Shown here: one piece after another, positions 44,115 through 56,686 of the stretch | Layout of the letters: the number at the start of each line of letters is the position of its first letter | Numbering within the stretch: the stretch's first letter is position 1 | Origin: Elmis aenea | Lineage: Eukaryota > Arthropoda > Insecta > Coleoptera > Elmidae | DNA: 64,000 nucleotides | Assembly (NCBI GenBank): GCA_947652605.1 | Contig: OX393577.1 | Span: forward strand, 69,154,108 to 69,218,107 | Reading direction: 5' to 3' | The notes under the pieces: model-generated | Told to the model about the DNA's origin: nothing | The model's input: the letters and a program-made list of their open reading frames with translations, nothing else | Database searches by the model: none | Position numbers and translations under genes: made by a program

Positions 44115-47100
44115 ATGCCTTCAATTATAAGAGCAAGTTCGGAATGTAAAGGTTCGTTTTAAATAAATGTTTAGCTAAATTCTTTTATTATACGATTAAT
44201 TATTAGTGCCTAACAATGACAGAACTAATACAATTTAATCGCAGGCCAGAAAGATGGTGGCAGAAACTTTATCATTCAAACACCTAAATTGGATTATACT
44301 CCAGATTCTAAAGGAATGGGCTTTGCCTTTTTTGACGAAATGCTGAAAAATGAAGAAAAAATAGGACAGGTAAAATTGTTGCATGTTTTGCAATACACGA
44401 CGATAAATTTAAAAACCGTACCCCACAGCTTTCCAAAATCAAAAAAATCGTTAATTAATGAGCTACAATTGGCATTAATATTGGGTGCATCTCATTTTTT
44501 TTCATCTAAAAAAACAATTGGTAATTTCATTACAGTATTTTAGCTGTATAGATTTTGAAACAAAAAACATACATTTAAAAGTGCTCACATTATACATTTA
44601 TACTCGATAAATTATTTATTAATAATGAAAGGATATGTAATTGATTGGATTATCAACTTTATAACAACAAACTGAATTCCTCAATTGCTCTCAAAAGTGT
44701 TTAACTGGAATAATCTAGTTTTAGCTTTTATTTACTTTTAAGACCTTATTGGTTTCATACCAATAAATAACAGTTACAAACGTCATTCAAAAACAATTAC
44801 ATTTTGATTGTGTTATCGGTTTTTTAATCATTGTTTTCAAACCATAAAAGACTGTTAAACCCAATTTTACTATAATCAACACCATAGTTAACAAATGTTC
44901 AAATTTTTACATAAACTTACAGCAGTTTCGTTATGGAAACTGCCTTGTTTACAATTATTATTCGATTAACTGCATGCAACATTTTATTATAGACGGTTTT
45001 TTAGTGTAAAGTCGTAGATAACTGAAAATAAAATCAGCGGCTTTTAAAAATTGTTCTGCCTTGACTTATGTCCTGATAAAGCGAGCTAAAATGCTCAAAA
45101 GACACTATGAATGAGCGGAAAAAACAAATGTGCACTGCTAACACAGACAAACACAATTTGTGCTTCATTACAATCAAAAAAAGAAAGATTTTCTTTGCTA
45201 CTTTAGCATAGGAAGTGCAGTAAAATTGGTGGAAATGAAACATCGGGACCAAGTTTTAACTAATTTTTAAGTCACATTATTATTACATACTAAATTATTT
45301 ATATGTTTAATGACTAACATTTTTTTATAGGTATGTGGTATTACAGGTGAAACGGAAACCTTTGGTAGTATGAGAACACGTGCAATACGCACAGCAATAG
45401 AAATGCGTCAAAGGGGCATAACTTCAGAAGATGTCGTTAGCATTTGCTCTTTTAATAATATGGATGTTTGTATACCGTACATTTCTACTTTATTTTTGGG
45501 AGCCAAAATTGCATGCTTGGATCCAACGTTATCGCATCATGATACTGTACATTTATTGAAGCAAGTCTGTCCAAAAATGTTGTTTGTATGCCACGAAGCT
45601 ATAGAACTTATTGAAAATGCACTGAAAGAAGTGGGATTCGGCGCTGAGATCGTTGTTTTTGAAGATTCCGATAAGCACGACTCTTTTTCACGGTTTCTTA
45701 AAGCCACTTCGGAAGAAGCAAGCTTCGAGCCTGTTCCAGCGAAAAATGTTAACGACACGGCTTTGATTATTTTTAGTAGTGGTACGAGTGGATTGCCCAA
45801 AGGTCTGTGTATTAGTCATTTTGCACTATTGTGTCAAAGTATTAATTGTTGGTAAGTCTTAAATGAAAACATACCAGTTTTCGTTTTATAAAAAGAAAAT
45901 CTATAGCGTGACGGTTTTCTAATGATATTTAGTTTGCAAAATTTCATGCGCTGTCACCCGGTCTTGTTGGACCTATAAAGTATGCTTTGATATACTGTAA
46001 TTGTATTCATTAATTAAATGTGCCCCAACTTTATGAAATCTTTTACTTTAAACTAATTGTTTTAGCATAAATGGATTATTATGTGAATCATTTCTATATT
46101 TTTCCTCGTTTTATTGGATATCTGCCTCATTAGCCATCACCATAACAGCGTTAAATGGAACTCATCGGATCGTATACCCCAAATTTAACCCCAAGGGCGC
46201 CTGGGAAGCAATAGACAAGTGCAAGGCATGTAAATTGCTAAAATAGTGTTTTGGAAAGACTAACAAATAAGGTGTGATTTAGGCGCAGCAATTGTTCGTG
46301 GCACCCAATCAAGCCATGGACATGTACCATTACGGAAAACCAAAAGAAGTCGATGCGAGTAGTTTGAAAATTTTATTCGTGGGTGGTGCACCGATTTCTG
46401 AAGACCAAATGAAAAAACTTGGGCAGATTTTTCCTGAAGCGAACATTATTCAAGGATATGGGCAAACGGAAGTAGCAGGTCTCTTGACCATCTTTAATGC
46501 GAACGATCAATTTCAGCTGAAAATATCGAAAACAAAATTAAAATCTTGTGGAATGCCCATACATGGTGTATCATACAAGGTAAAGAAAAATTCGCCCAGG
46601 TCCCAAACAATAATGATAATTCTCGAATTAGTTAAGCGATTTATTTTACAACATAAATAAATTAAGCTAATAGTTACTTATCCTAGGGTAAAGAATCTCT
46701 TGCAGATATGCTAAACTAGTTTTAGTTTCTCGTCTTATAGTCATTAGTCATTTTATTTAGTTTTGTTTATTTAAACAACATTCCTGCTGATGACGACAAT
46801 CTTAATACTGGTGAAGCATGTCCACAAGAGATATTAAAAATTTTATTTTAGGTGGTACATTCAGAAACCAACGAAATTGTAGGACCACATGAAGTTGGTG
46901 AACTGTATGTAAAAACAGATTTCGTTATGAACGGTTATTACAATAAAGATTCCTCTGATGCTTGGGATTCCGATGGATGGCTGAAGACAGGAGACGTGGT
47001 TTATTACGATGAAGACAACTGCTTTTTTATGGTGGACCGTGTTAAAGAAATGCTCAAATACAAATCCTGGCACGTGGCACCAGCGATGCTAGAGGCAGTT

Positions 47101-47367
47101 CTAGACACACATCCTGCGGTCCATTCTGCAGTGGTTGTAGGGATTCCCCACGAGGAAGATGGAGACCATCCAGTAGGAATTGTAGTTCTAAAAAAAGATG
47201 CAGGAAATATCACGGCAAATGATATTCTAAAATACGTAAACGAAAACGTTAACGAAAGGCAGAAGCTTCATGGGGGAGTAAAGATTATAAAAAAAATCCC
47301 CGAGACGCCGTCTGGAAAATATAAACGGAGAGACATACGCGATATGATTGTGCGCGGGGAGTTATAA
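44115..47367 (+). CDS. ACS3: luciferase-like acyl-CoA synthetase (551 aa)
   Basis: Exons 44115-44151, 44245-44369, 45331-45851, 46066-46225, 46283-46579 and 46852-47367. Motifs: FSSGTSGLPKGL (P-loop), SSFYWIS at the A4 position (no His), YGQTEVAG, DSDGWLKTGD, VDRVKEMLKYKSWHVAP and TPSGKYKRR with the C-terminal Lys. It ends VRGEL, no peroxisomal signal. Exon 1 is longer (37 bp) than in its relatives and encodes MPSIIRASSECK. Intron 4 is only 57 bp and starts with GC (AAG|GCATGT), a GC-AG intron; exon 4 is still exactly 160 bp as in ACS1 and ACS2. All active-site motifs look intact, so this is one of the likeliest working enzymes of the cluster. Confidence 0.9.
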
Positions 47368-48120
47368 TATAAAACAGTTATTAATTTTTAATTTAACTTG
47401 GATTAAGCGACTACTGTCAACATTTTTAAATTTAAATTTGATTATATAAAGAGGTTGATTGCGAAAAACCAATGATCGCAATAAGAGACGCATATTGTAG
47501 TTGTTTATTTTAAATACGAGCTTTTATATGTTTAATGGTAGATTAATTAAATATAATATAGCAAATACACTCTTGTACTATTTTAAGTAAACATTTAATA
47601 ATATCTATTAACTTTATTTAAAACTGCTTGTTTTTTTATGAAGGATCTCTTGTCAAAATGCTATACCAGTTTTAACACTCTGGTCCCTTCAAAAGTTCTA
47701 GTCTTATTATTTTTATGATACCGGACAGCCAGTACTGCAAGAAATCCTTCTCGGTAACAATTCATTTTCATTAAATGAATTAACTCAATAAAGCCATTAC
47801 TGCACCATCAAACTATTCAAAAGTTTACAAATCATTGATTCTTTATTTTAAAAAAAATAACACAAAGATCATTTTTAAAACTTTGTAAATAAAGTATTAA
47901 ATAAAATAGCAATATGTAACCAATACCTATATCGAAATGAACTTTTTTGAACCTTAAATATGGCCTAAATTAAAATTTTTAAAGTTAATTTTTATAGTTA
48001 GCGAAAACTTTATTTATCAGACAAAAATTACTTTTTGAGGCACCCATCATGTTTTGTTTAAAGCTAGCTTTGTTCGTTAATACGTATTATAAATCTGTAT
48101 AATTACATAATTGTGATAAG
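47368..48120. other. Intergenic DNA between ACS3 and ACS4
   Basis: AT-rich; no gene or repeat recognised. ACTATAAGTA near 48124 is a candidate TATA for ACS4. Confidence 0.5.
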
Positions 48121-48177
48121 GGCACTATAAGTAACTAACAGTACGAAACACAGTCAGGCATTGTTCACAACAAAGCA

Positions 48178-51100
48178 ATGACGGCTTCGATCAGTAAGTA
48201 AATAAATTTTATCTAATGTTTCTGTAAAAACGTTGCAAATTTAAAACTTACAGTGTAATTGTATTGATTAATAGTGCACAACTTCGTTTTTTTTTTAATT
48301 AAACCGTCTTGTCTTGTATTATTTTTAATTTAAGGAATTTTATAGGAAACTTAGACGAGAAGTACATTATTCATGGCCCAAAATGTGATTATATTCCAGA
48401 TGAAAATGGTTTAGGCAGTATTTTATTTAAGTCAATGGACGAACACAAAGATTTAGTCGGTCAGGTATTAATTTATGATTTTTAAAATCACTTAAATACT
48501 AATAAAAGTAATTTAAGTAAAAAGATGACTTAAACAATATCAGACTTAATTTTAATATCAGAGCATACAATGATATTATGAAATAACACCGGTCATGATG
48601 GTTTTAAGATAGTGTCTGTTTAATTTTCTTTGAAAGTGTGATTATAAGGATGCTTAAGAGATTTTAACTGAGCTGCTATTGCGAGTGTTGTAAAGAAGCT
48701 GTATTTGCTTATGTTTCCATTTATCGCACTGTAACAAACTTCTTAGCGTTGTAAAAAAATAACAATCTCAGTTAAATTGAAGGACCATATTGCATTTTTT
48801 TTTTAAATTTGGAATCACAAAAAATTGGTTCCACCATTTGCCTATGTCGATGCAAAAAAAAAATACTAAAATTCTAGTTTTGTATAAAAAACTATGAAAG
48901 GTTGATATAGTAGTACCCTTTTATTGAAAACGTGTATCGAAATTAAGTGATTATCTGATTACATTTAGGGATGTACCTAGTAATCAGTAGATAATCGGTA
49001 ATTGGCCGTATTGGCTAATACTTAATAAAAGTATTGATCATACTATAATCAATTAATATCTACCATTATTACTTTAAGAACACCTTTTCTTAAGTAATAG
49101 TTTCAGTTAAATTTAAAATACTCTCCTTTTATTTTAAAGAAATATCTAAATGCTTTACTGCCTCATAAATTACTCAAAATGATGCATCTTGAGACGTTTA
49201 TTGAATATTTTTTCTACTTGTATTGTTGACTTAAAGCTATTATTATTTTTGAGTAGAAATTTCTGCATACGTTTGACAGATTTTCAAAGCATAATGGATT
49301 TCTTTCATAACGTATGTTAAATTTAAATGTTTTAAGAATTGTACGTATCACGAAGCAACTAACTAAAATCAAAATCAGGTTTATTATAAGTGCATTAGGT
49401 ATTCAATTTAATTTAACATAGTTATGTGAGAGTCGATAAGGCTGATTAATCAATCGGCTAAGCTGCTTATCAGTGTATCCCCAGCTACATTTAAAAGTTA
49501 TGATAGGCTTTCTTTAGATAGATGGTATTACTGGAGAAGAAGACACTTTTGGAAGCATGCGACAAAGGGCAATACGTACAGCAATTACTATGAAATCAAA
49601 AAACCTTACTTGCGATGACATTATAAGTTTGTGTACATTCAATCGTCTAGACAGTTGTATACCTTTCCTCTCCGCCATGTTCATGGGAATCAAAGTATCT
49701 TCTTTAGATCCCACGTTATCTCTGCCAGAAACAATACATTTGTTGAAACAAGTACCACCTAAAATGATATTTGTTGGTCCCGAAGCTGTGGAACTTGTAG
49801 AAAACGCTCTCAAAGAGGCATGTCTGAAGGCGGAAATAGTTGTTTTTGGACCAATTACACAACACACCAATTTTGATCAATTCCTGAAACCGACTGTGGA
49901 AGAAACTTTGTTTAAACCTGTAAAAATTTCAAATAACAAAGATACTGCAGTGATTATGTTTAGCAGCGGTACAACTGGATTACCAAAAGGAATTTGTTTA
50001 AGCCATTTTGCCCTATTGGGGCAAATAAAATGCGGATAGTAAGTCGAATAGATCTAATCAAATAATGATTTAACACATCTTTGGTTTTAGTACAGTAAGC
50101 ATTTTGCCTGCAAACAGCGTAACTCTGTTGTTTACTTCAATGTATTGGATATCAGCTGTGTTTAAATTAATTATTGCTTGTATAAAAGGGCATAACCAGT
50201 TAATATATCCAAATTTTCAACCTGACTTTGTCTGGCAAGCAATAGAGAATTATAAGGTGAGTTGAATTTAAAAACTTTCTAACGCATTACAAAAATACTA
50301 AACAGTAATTAAAAAATTTACTGAATAAGGTAACAAATGTGTTATAAGTCATAGTTTATTTTGAATACCTCCTGACCGAAGTGCTGATTTAACCCTTTCA
50401 ATACGGTATTTGAAGAATAAGGTTTTCAAATATTTTGGCTTAATAAAGTATAAAAAGAAGCTTTATTGCAAAAATTTTTTTTTTCAAACAGATTCTCTTG
50501 GAGAAGGTGGTACATATATATACCACTAGGGTTATATGTGGTTATAGTGTGCTATATATAAGTACCACCAGTGTCTAACAAAACCAAATTCTCTTGTTGT
50601 GTTGTGTAAAATACTTCAGGGGGCGCACTTGCAGCGTAAACTGTACAATTTGACACTAGGTAGACCTATAAAACTGACTGGTACATATCAGAACCATTCC
50701 CAATGATAAATTACAGTTCTAGTATTTTACAAACTTTCGATGGTACATATACCAGCTGTATGGAAAGAGATGTCCAAAAACAACAAAAATTTGTTTATAA
50801 ATAAAGCTTGAAAAATTAAGCGATGTTAAATGATGACTGCCAGCTAAAAAATTTCAAGTTTTGTTTAATTCAGCTCTAAAAAAAATTATATTACTTCCCA
50901 TAGGTACACAATCTGTTTTTGGCTCCAAATCAAGCAATTGAAGCATGTCTTAATAAAAAATCTGATAATTCAGACACAAGTAATTTAAAAAGTTTGTCTA
51001 TTGGAGGAGCAGCAATTTCTGTAACACAGCTAAAAGAAATTAAAAACTGTTTTTCCGGAACCTTAGTTATAACAGGATATGGCCTAACTGAAGCTGGTGC

Positions 51101-51763
51101 AGTGGCATTTTTTAGACGTGCAACTGACACAGACCTAAAATTTTTTAATGAAAAGCCAAAATCGGTGGGAACAACAGTAACTGGAATGATGTATAAGGTT
51201 ATTTAATAATAAATATTTGCAAATTGTGAGCACTTAGCGTACTATAGGTTGTAGATCTTGAAACAGAAAAACCACTTGGACCAAATCAACCGGGTGAACT
51301 TTGCCTTAAATCAAAATTTCTTATGAACGGATACTACAACATGGAATCTTCAGATGCATGGGATTCTGATGGATGGTTCAAAACTGGGGACATAGTTTAT
51401 TACGATGAAGATGAATATTTTTACATAGTTGACCGTTGCAAGGAAATGTTAAAGTACAAATCCTGGCACGTGGCACCTGCATACTTAGAAGGAATTCTCC
51501 TAACACATCCTGCAGTGCGCTCTGCAATTGTTGTGGGAATACCTCACGAGGAAGATGGTGACCATCCTACAGCAGTCGTCGTCCTTAGAGCCGGCGTCGA
51601 TAACGTAACACCTGAAGAAATTCTGTGCTACGTAAACGAACAAGTCAGTGACCGTCAAAAGCTTCGTGGAGGGGTCAAATTTATTGATAGTATTCCAGTA
51701 ACACCGACAGGAAAATACAAGAGGCGATACGTACGGGATTTGATAATTAATGGTGAACTCTAA
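48178..51763 (+). CDS. ACS4: luciferase-like acyl-CoA synthetase (543 aa)
   Basis: Exons 48178-48193, 48346-48464, 49518-50038, 50091-50256, 50904-51197 and 51248-51763. An earlier AG at 48334 would put a stop in frame, so 48346 is the acceptor. Intron 3 (52 bp) and intron 5 (50 bp) are very short. Motifs: FSSGTTGLPKGI, SMYWIS, YGLTEAGA, DSDGWFKTGD, VDRCKEMLKYKSWHVAP and TPTGKYKRR. C-terminus INGEL. The last 350 bp and the 3' flank are nearly identical to ACS5. A 48-bp fragment repeating its own C-terminal codons follows at 51856-51903. Confidence 0.9.
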
Positions 51764-51855
51764 AATAACAAAACCATATAGGATATTTTATTAGGCTTAA
51801 CGAGGCATTGTCTAGTTTATAGATTTTTTTTCGGGTTCGAACCCTGTTGATTTAG
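51764..51855 (+). other. ACS4 3' flank with a tRNA B-box-like sequence
   Basis: The flank holds CGGGTTCGAACCCTG (near 51833-51847), which fits the T-arm/B-box consensus GGTTCGANNCC of tRNA genes or tRNA-derived SINEs. The same stretch follows ACS5 near 55977-55991. No A box or tRNA fold is visible, so it is not called as a tRNA. Confidence 0.35.
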
Positions 51856-51903
51856 TACAAGAGGCTATACGTACGGGATTTGATAATCAATGGTGAACTG
51901 TAA
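51856..51903 (+). pseudogene. Duplicated C-terminal fragment of ACS4
   Basis: TACAAGAGGCTATACGTACG and following bases through GGTGAACTGTAA repeat the last 16 codons of ACS4 (51716-51763) with three changes. A scar of unequal exchange or slippage. Confidence 0.85.
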
Positions 51904-52522
51904 AAAACCATTAAATGTACTTTAAGCAAAGTTCAAAATGTCTTGCAATAAAATCACGAGATCAATTGTTATAAACTAATGAATAATTATAGGTATTATT
52001 TGAAACAACAATTTGTAGCATTTTGTAATGAAATAATTCAAAACAGCTTAAAAAAGTCGTTGGAATTATAATAAATTTTATGCATTTCGTTTTCCTTAAG
52101 GATCTATAGCAAATATTAATTAATTTTTCTTAAATGCGTTTATTAAGTATTAATGCACAGATTTGTAGCAACTTTTAATGTATAAATAGATTTTTTCTTG
52201 TTAATAGTATTTCTTTTTGTATATATAAAATGTAGCGATTTGATTTAGTACAAGTTTTACTAATGATTTTCGAAAAATAGTTTATGCTCGTTACCGAAAC
52301 AACAATTGAAGATGAGAGAAGTGATCATCTTTAATTTGTATATGACCCGAAAGTTCCATTCATCAAAGCAAGATAATTATGTTTATTAATATTATAAGAA
52401 TGTATTTACATATCACGTCATTGCAAAATCTTGTGTGGGGTATCTTGCGATAACTTTGCTTGTAAAAACGGACGACTAAAACCTAGTCACGATTTGTTCA
52501 TAGTTGAGCAACAATTTCAGTT
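51904..52522. other. Intergenic DNA between ACS4 and ACS5
   Basis: AT-rich; no gene, and no convincing TATA box just before the ACS5 start. Confidence 0.5.
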
Positions 52523-55500
52523 ATGGCGAATTCAAGTAAGTAGGTACAAAAACACATCTTTTATACTTTTGCAAAATTAAAATTAGGCTTACGTGCAATC
52601 TAATTTTTAAAGGTTAATACTATTTATGCCAAGCTCTGTAAATAAAAACTTTCCAACACTTGACTTGCATTTTTTGATTAAAACTATGCCTTTAGCAAAC
52701 GAAGATAAGAAACATATTATTTATGGCCCAGAATGTGATTATATTCCAGAGGAAAATGGTTTAGGGAGTATTCTGTTTAAATCAATGCTTAAACATAAAG
52801 ATTTGGTCAGTCAGGTAAGGATTTATGATATTCAGTTTTATTTTAGAAATAGTTTAAATGTGTTGTGCTAACAAAACCATAATATTTACAAACAATATTA
52901 GTTCCTGTGCATTTGTTTATCTATTGGATGTTGATTATTCTGTATTGTATGGTGACAAATCCTTTTATCCAACCACATGGCGATTTTTCTATAATTTCAA
53001 TTTTCAATTTTTTCATTTACTACTTCCAAAACTTCAATTTTAAGAAAAATCCCAATCAAAAAATTTAAACGAATTTCAATCAAGTACCAACCAACTTCAA
53101 TGTAATTTTATCTTCGAAAACTTTAATGTTTATTATAATACTGCTTTCAATTATCCTCGCTCATCGGTGAGTATTACTATAAAGCCTGTATTTAGGATTC
53201 TAAGGACACTATGTAACTTGTGTGTAATTTTAGCTACCGATGAAGGGTCAAATATAGACTCGAAATATTTAGCAGGTAAAGAGTTTTCTTTATAAACCCA
53301 ATGACCACCTTCCCGTTACTTTCTACGAACTACTCTATGGTCGCAGTTTCTGGTTCAATATTAGTTCCATTCGCTTATCTAGGACAACAAATCGCATTTT
53401 TTGTTTATTTTGCCAACAAATTTAAGTAAAAAGATGTTCTTAAAAACCACTTTGAAACTATTTCATAATCTTTAAAGGTTTTGTTTTTGATGCAACCAGG
53501 GGTTTGGAGCGGTCCAATTTTTTAGTTGCTCCGCTCCAGCTCTGCTCCGGCATCAAAATGCCTGCTCCAGCTCCGCTCCATGCTCCAAATATTGTTAACA
53601 TTTTTAAAAAAAGTTTTTTGATTACAAAAAATTGATTTTAAAAACAAAGTTTAATTTTATGGGATATGTGGAAGTTGATCAAAAATAACAAAATTTGGCC
53701 CTAACAAACAAGTGAAGGTAAATAAATGTTTGAAAAAACAGATTATTGATCTTCAAACGTTGAGAAAAAGGGAAAAAAATGTTTTTTTTTTAATTTTACA
53801 TAATAAACTGGAGCAGTGGAGCAACCAAAATTATTTGCTCCGGGCTCCGCTCCAGCTCCGGGCAAAAACCCATTGCTCCACTGCTCCGTGCTCCAGCTCC
53901 GAGCTCCGCTCCAAACCTCTGGATGCAACACATAACTGATAACTGTATTTTTCTTACAACAAAAGATTTGAATTGAATGCCTTCGACGAAACTCAAGTGT
54001 TGATTTTTAAACAAATTTTTAAAAAAGCAATATTTTATATGGCCTAACTTCAAAGCTTTGTCAACAACCATGTACGCTAATATGATGGTTGTGTAAAATA
54101 TCAGCACATTTTGACTTAAAGTTACATTTTTATTATTGTTCTATATCATAATAAACTGCTAGTTTAGCAACATTTAACAGTTATGATTCGCTTTCTTTAG
54201 ATAGATGGAATTACTGGAGAAAAAGACACTTTTGAAAGCATGTTACAAAGGGCAATACGTGCAGCAATTACTATGAAATCAAAAAAACTTACTTGCGATG
54301 ACATTATAAGTTTGTGTACATTTAATCACCTAAACAGCTGTATACCTTTCCTTTCTGCTATGTTCTTGGGAATCAAAGTCACTTCCATGGACCCCACGTT
54401 ATCTCTACAAGAAACAATACATTTGGTAAAAGAAGTACCCCCTAAAATGATATTTGTAAGCCTCGAAGCTGTGGAACTTATAGAAAACGCTCTCAAAGAG
54501 GCAGGTCTGAAGGCGGAAATCGTTGTTTTTGGACCAACAACACGACACACCAATTTTGATGATTTCCTGAAACCCGATGTTGAAGAAGCTTTGTTTAAAC
54601 CGGTGACAATTGTTAATAACAAAGATACAGCAGTGATTTTGTTTAGTAGTGGAACAAGTGGATTACCAAAAGGAATTTGTTTAAGTCATTATGCATTATT
54701 GGGGCAAATACATAGCGGAACGTAAGTCAAACAGTTTAAAATTTCTAATGCTTAACTTCTTTTTTCTAGTCCTTTAGGCACGTTGCCAGCAAGTAGCATA
54801 GTTCTTTTATTTTCTTCAATGTACTGGATATCAGCTGTCTGTAAATTAATTGTCGCTTGTTTAAATGGACATATTCAGTTACTATATCCAAAATTTCACG
54901 CAGATTACGTCTGGCAGGCAATAAAGAAATATAAGGTGATTTAAAAATTTAGGTTTCCATTCCTTATGGGACTTCGTATGTCGTGAACATTCTTTAAACT
55001 TATTTTGTAGTTATTAAGATACATTATAGTGCTTTCCATAGATACACAATATGTTTTTGGCACCGAATCAAGCAACTGAAGCATGTTATAATAAAAAATC
55101 TCATGATACAGACACAAGTAATTTAAAAAGTCTAGCTATGGGAGGAGCAGCAATTTCTGAAACACAGCTTAAAGAAGTTAAAAAGTGCTTTTCTGAGACT
55201 CTGGTCGCAGTAGGATATGGACAAACTGAAGTTGGTGCAATAACATTGTTTAGATTTAAAAGTGAAAAAGACGTTGCATTTTTGAACAAAAAACTAAATT
55301 CGGTGGGAACAGCCATACGTGGAATGAAGTATAAGGTTTTTTAATAATAAACATTTAAAAAATGTTAGGACTAATTGTAAGTGTATTATAGGTTGTAGAT
55401 CTTGAAACAGAAAAAGTCCTTGGACCAAATCAACTTGGAGAATTGCGCCTGAAATCAAAATTTCAAATGAACGGGTACTACAGCATGGATTCTTCAAACG

Positions 55501-55907
55501 CTTGGGATTCAGATGGATGGCTCAAAACTGGGGACATAGTTTATTACGACGAGGATGAATATTTTTACATAGTTGATCGTTGCAAAGAAATGTTGAAGTA
55601 CAAATCCTGGCACGTGGCACCTGCATACTTAGAAGGAATTCTCCTGACACATCCTGCAGTGCGCTCTGCAATTGTTGTGGGAATACCTCACGAGGAAGAT
55701 GGTGACCATCCTACAGCAGTCGTTGTCCTTAAAGCCGGCGTCGATAACGTAACACCTGAAGAAATTCTGTGCTACGTAAACGAACAAGTCAGTGACCGTC
55801 AAAAGCTTCGTGGAGGAGTCAAATTTATTGATATTATTCCAGTAACACCGACAGGAAAATACAAGAGGCGATACGTACGGGATTTGATAATTAATGGTGA
55901 ACTCTAA
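52523..55907 (+). CDS. ACS5: luciferase-like acyl-CoA synthetase (542 aa)
   Basis: Exons 52523-52535, 52696-52814, 54201-54721, 54770-54935, 55042-55335 and 55392-55907. Intron 3 is 48 bp. Motifs: FSSGTSGLPKGI, SMYWIS, YGQTEVGA, DSDGWLKTGD, VDRCKEMLKYKSWHVAP and TPTGKYKRR; C-terminus INGEL. Closest relative is ACS4: exons 2-5 differ at many sites, but the second half of exon 6 and the 3' flank are nearly identical. Intron 2 (1.4 kb) contains a hAT-like element. No peroxisomal signal. Confidence 0.9.
53497..53931. mobile_element. hAT-like non-autonomous element in ACS5 intron 2
   Basis: Ends CAGGGGTTTGGAGC and GCTCCAAACCTCTG with an exact 8-bp duplication GATGCAAC on each side (53489-53496 and 53932-53939). 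The sub-terminal parts are rich in GCTCCAGCTCCG-type repeats, present on both strands. 435 bp, no transposase. The 8-bp duplication and CAGGG end fit hAT. Confidence 0.88.
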
Positions 55908-56588
55908 AATAACAAAACCATATAGGATATTTTATTAGGCTTCCCGAGGCATTGTCTAGTTTATAGATTTTTTTTTCGGGTTCGAACCCTGTTGATTTAT
56001 ACTTTTCCTTATATTTGATGTTCTGAACGCGTCAATCCTGAATATGTCTCTTTCAAAAGAGGGCAAAACATAGTTATAAGGAAACTTTTAACGCGGTTCC
56101 AACCCCAAAAACAACTTTTAATATAAGATACTGTTTTGAATATGAATTTATGTAGAATAAAATTTAAACTTAAAATATTGTTAACATTAAAAAGGTTTAA
56201 CACTAAATTTATTTTTATTTAAAGTCTCCTTCTTTCAATCTGCGCTCACCAACAGTTTCTGCATTGATACACGTAAAGTATTTATGTTGTTGGTGATAAA
56301 GTCTGAGATGACGTGAAGTTACCCCGGAGTTCAGTTTTTTATTTATAATGGGAGAACGGTTAATCGAAATTAGATAATTCTTAAAGCATGGTGAACACAT
56401 AAGAGTTAAAGCCTTCTTCATTATTATAAGAACAACAAATACGTCCTAATTTTAATCATTTTAAATTATAGAAAGTCGTCCAAATATTTTGTCTACTTTC
56501 TTTAAATATCTAATGCCTTAAATTTCCAGTTTAAACTTTTAAAACTACTTATAATTAATTATCTTGATTGGCCAAAAAAAATGTGAAA
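55908..56588. other. Intergenic DNA between ACS5 and ACS6
   Basis: Begins with the 3' flank shared with ACS4 (to about 55998). The rest is AT-rich with no gene seen. Confidence 0.5.
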
Positions 56589-56598
56589 GTATAAAACG
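56589..56598 (+). promoter_or_regulatory. TATA box of ACS6
   Basis: GTATAAAACG about 95 bp before the ATG at 56687. The stretch between (ATATTGTGGTGTT(T/C)GTTCAA) is shared with ACS7. Confidence 0.5.
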
Positions 56599-56686
56599 CA
56601 TTTAAATAAATGAAAGCAGGATTTGGCAAATCATAGTAAAGCAAATATTGTGGTGTTTGTTCAAAGTTGTGCGAGTGTTATCCGAA

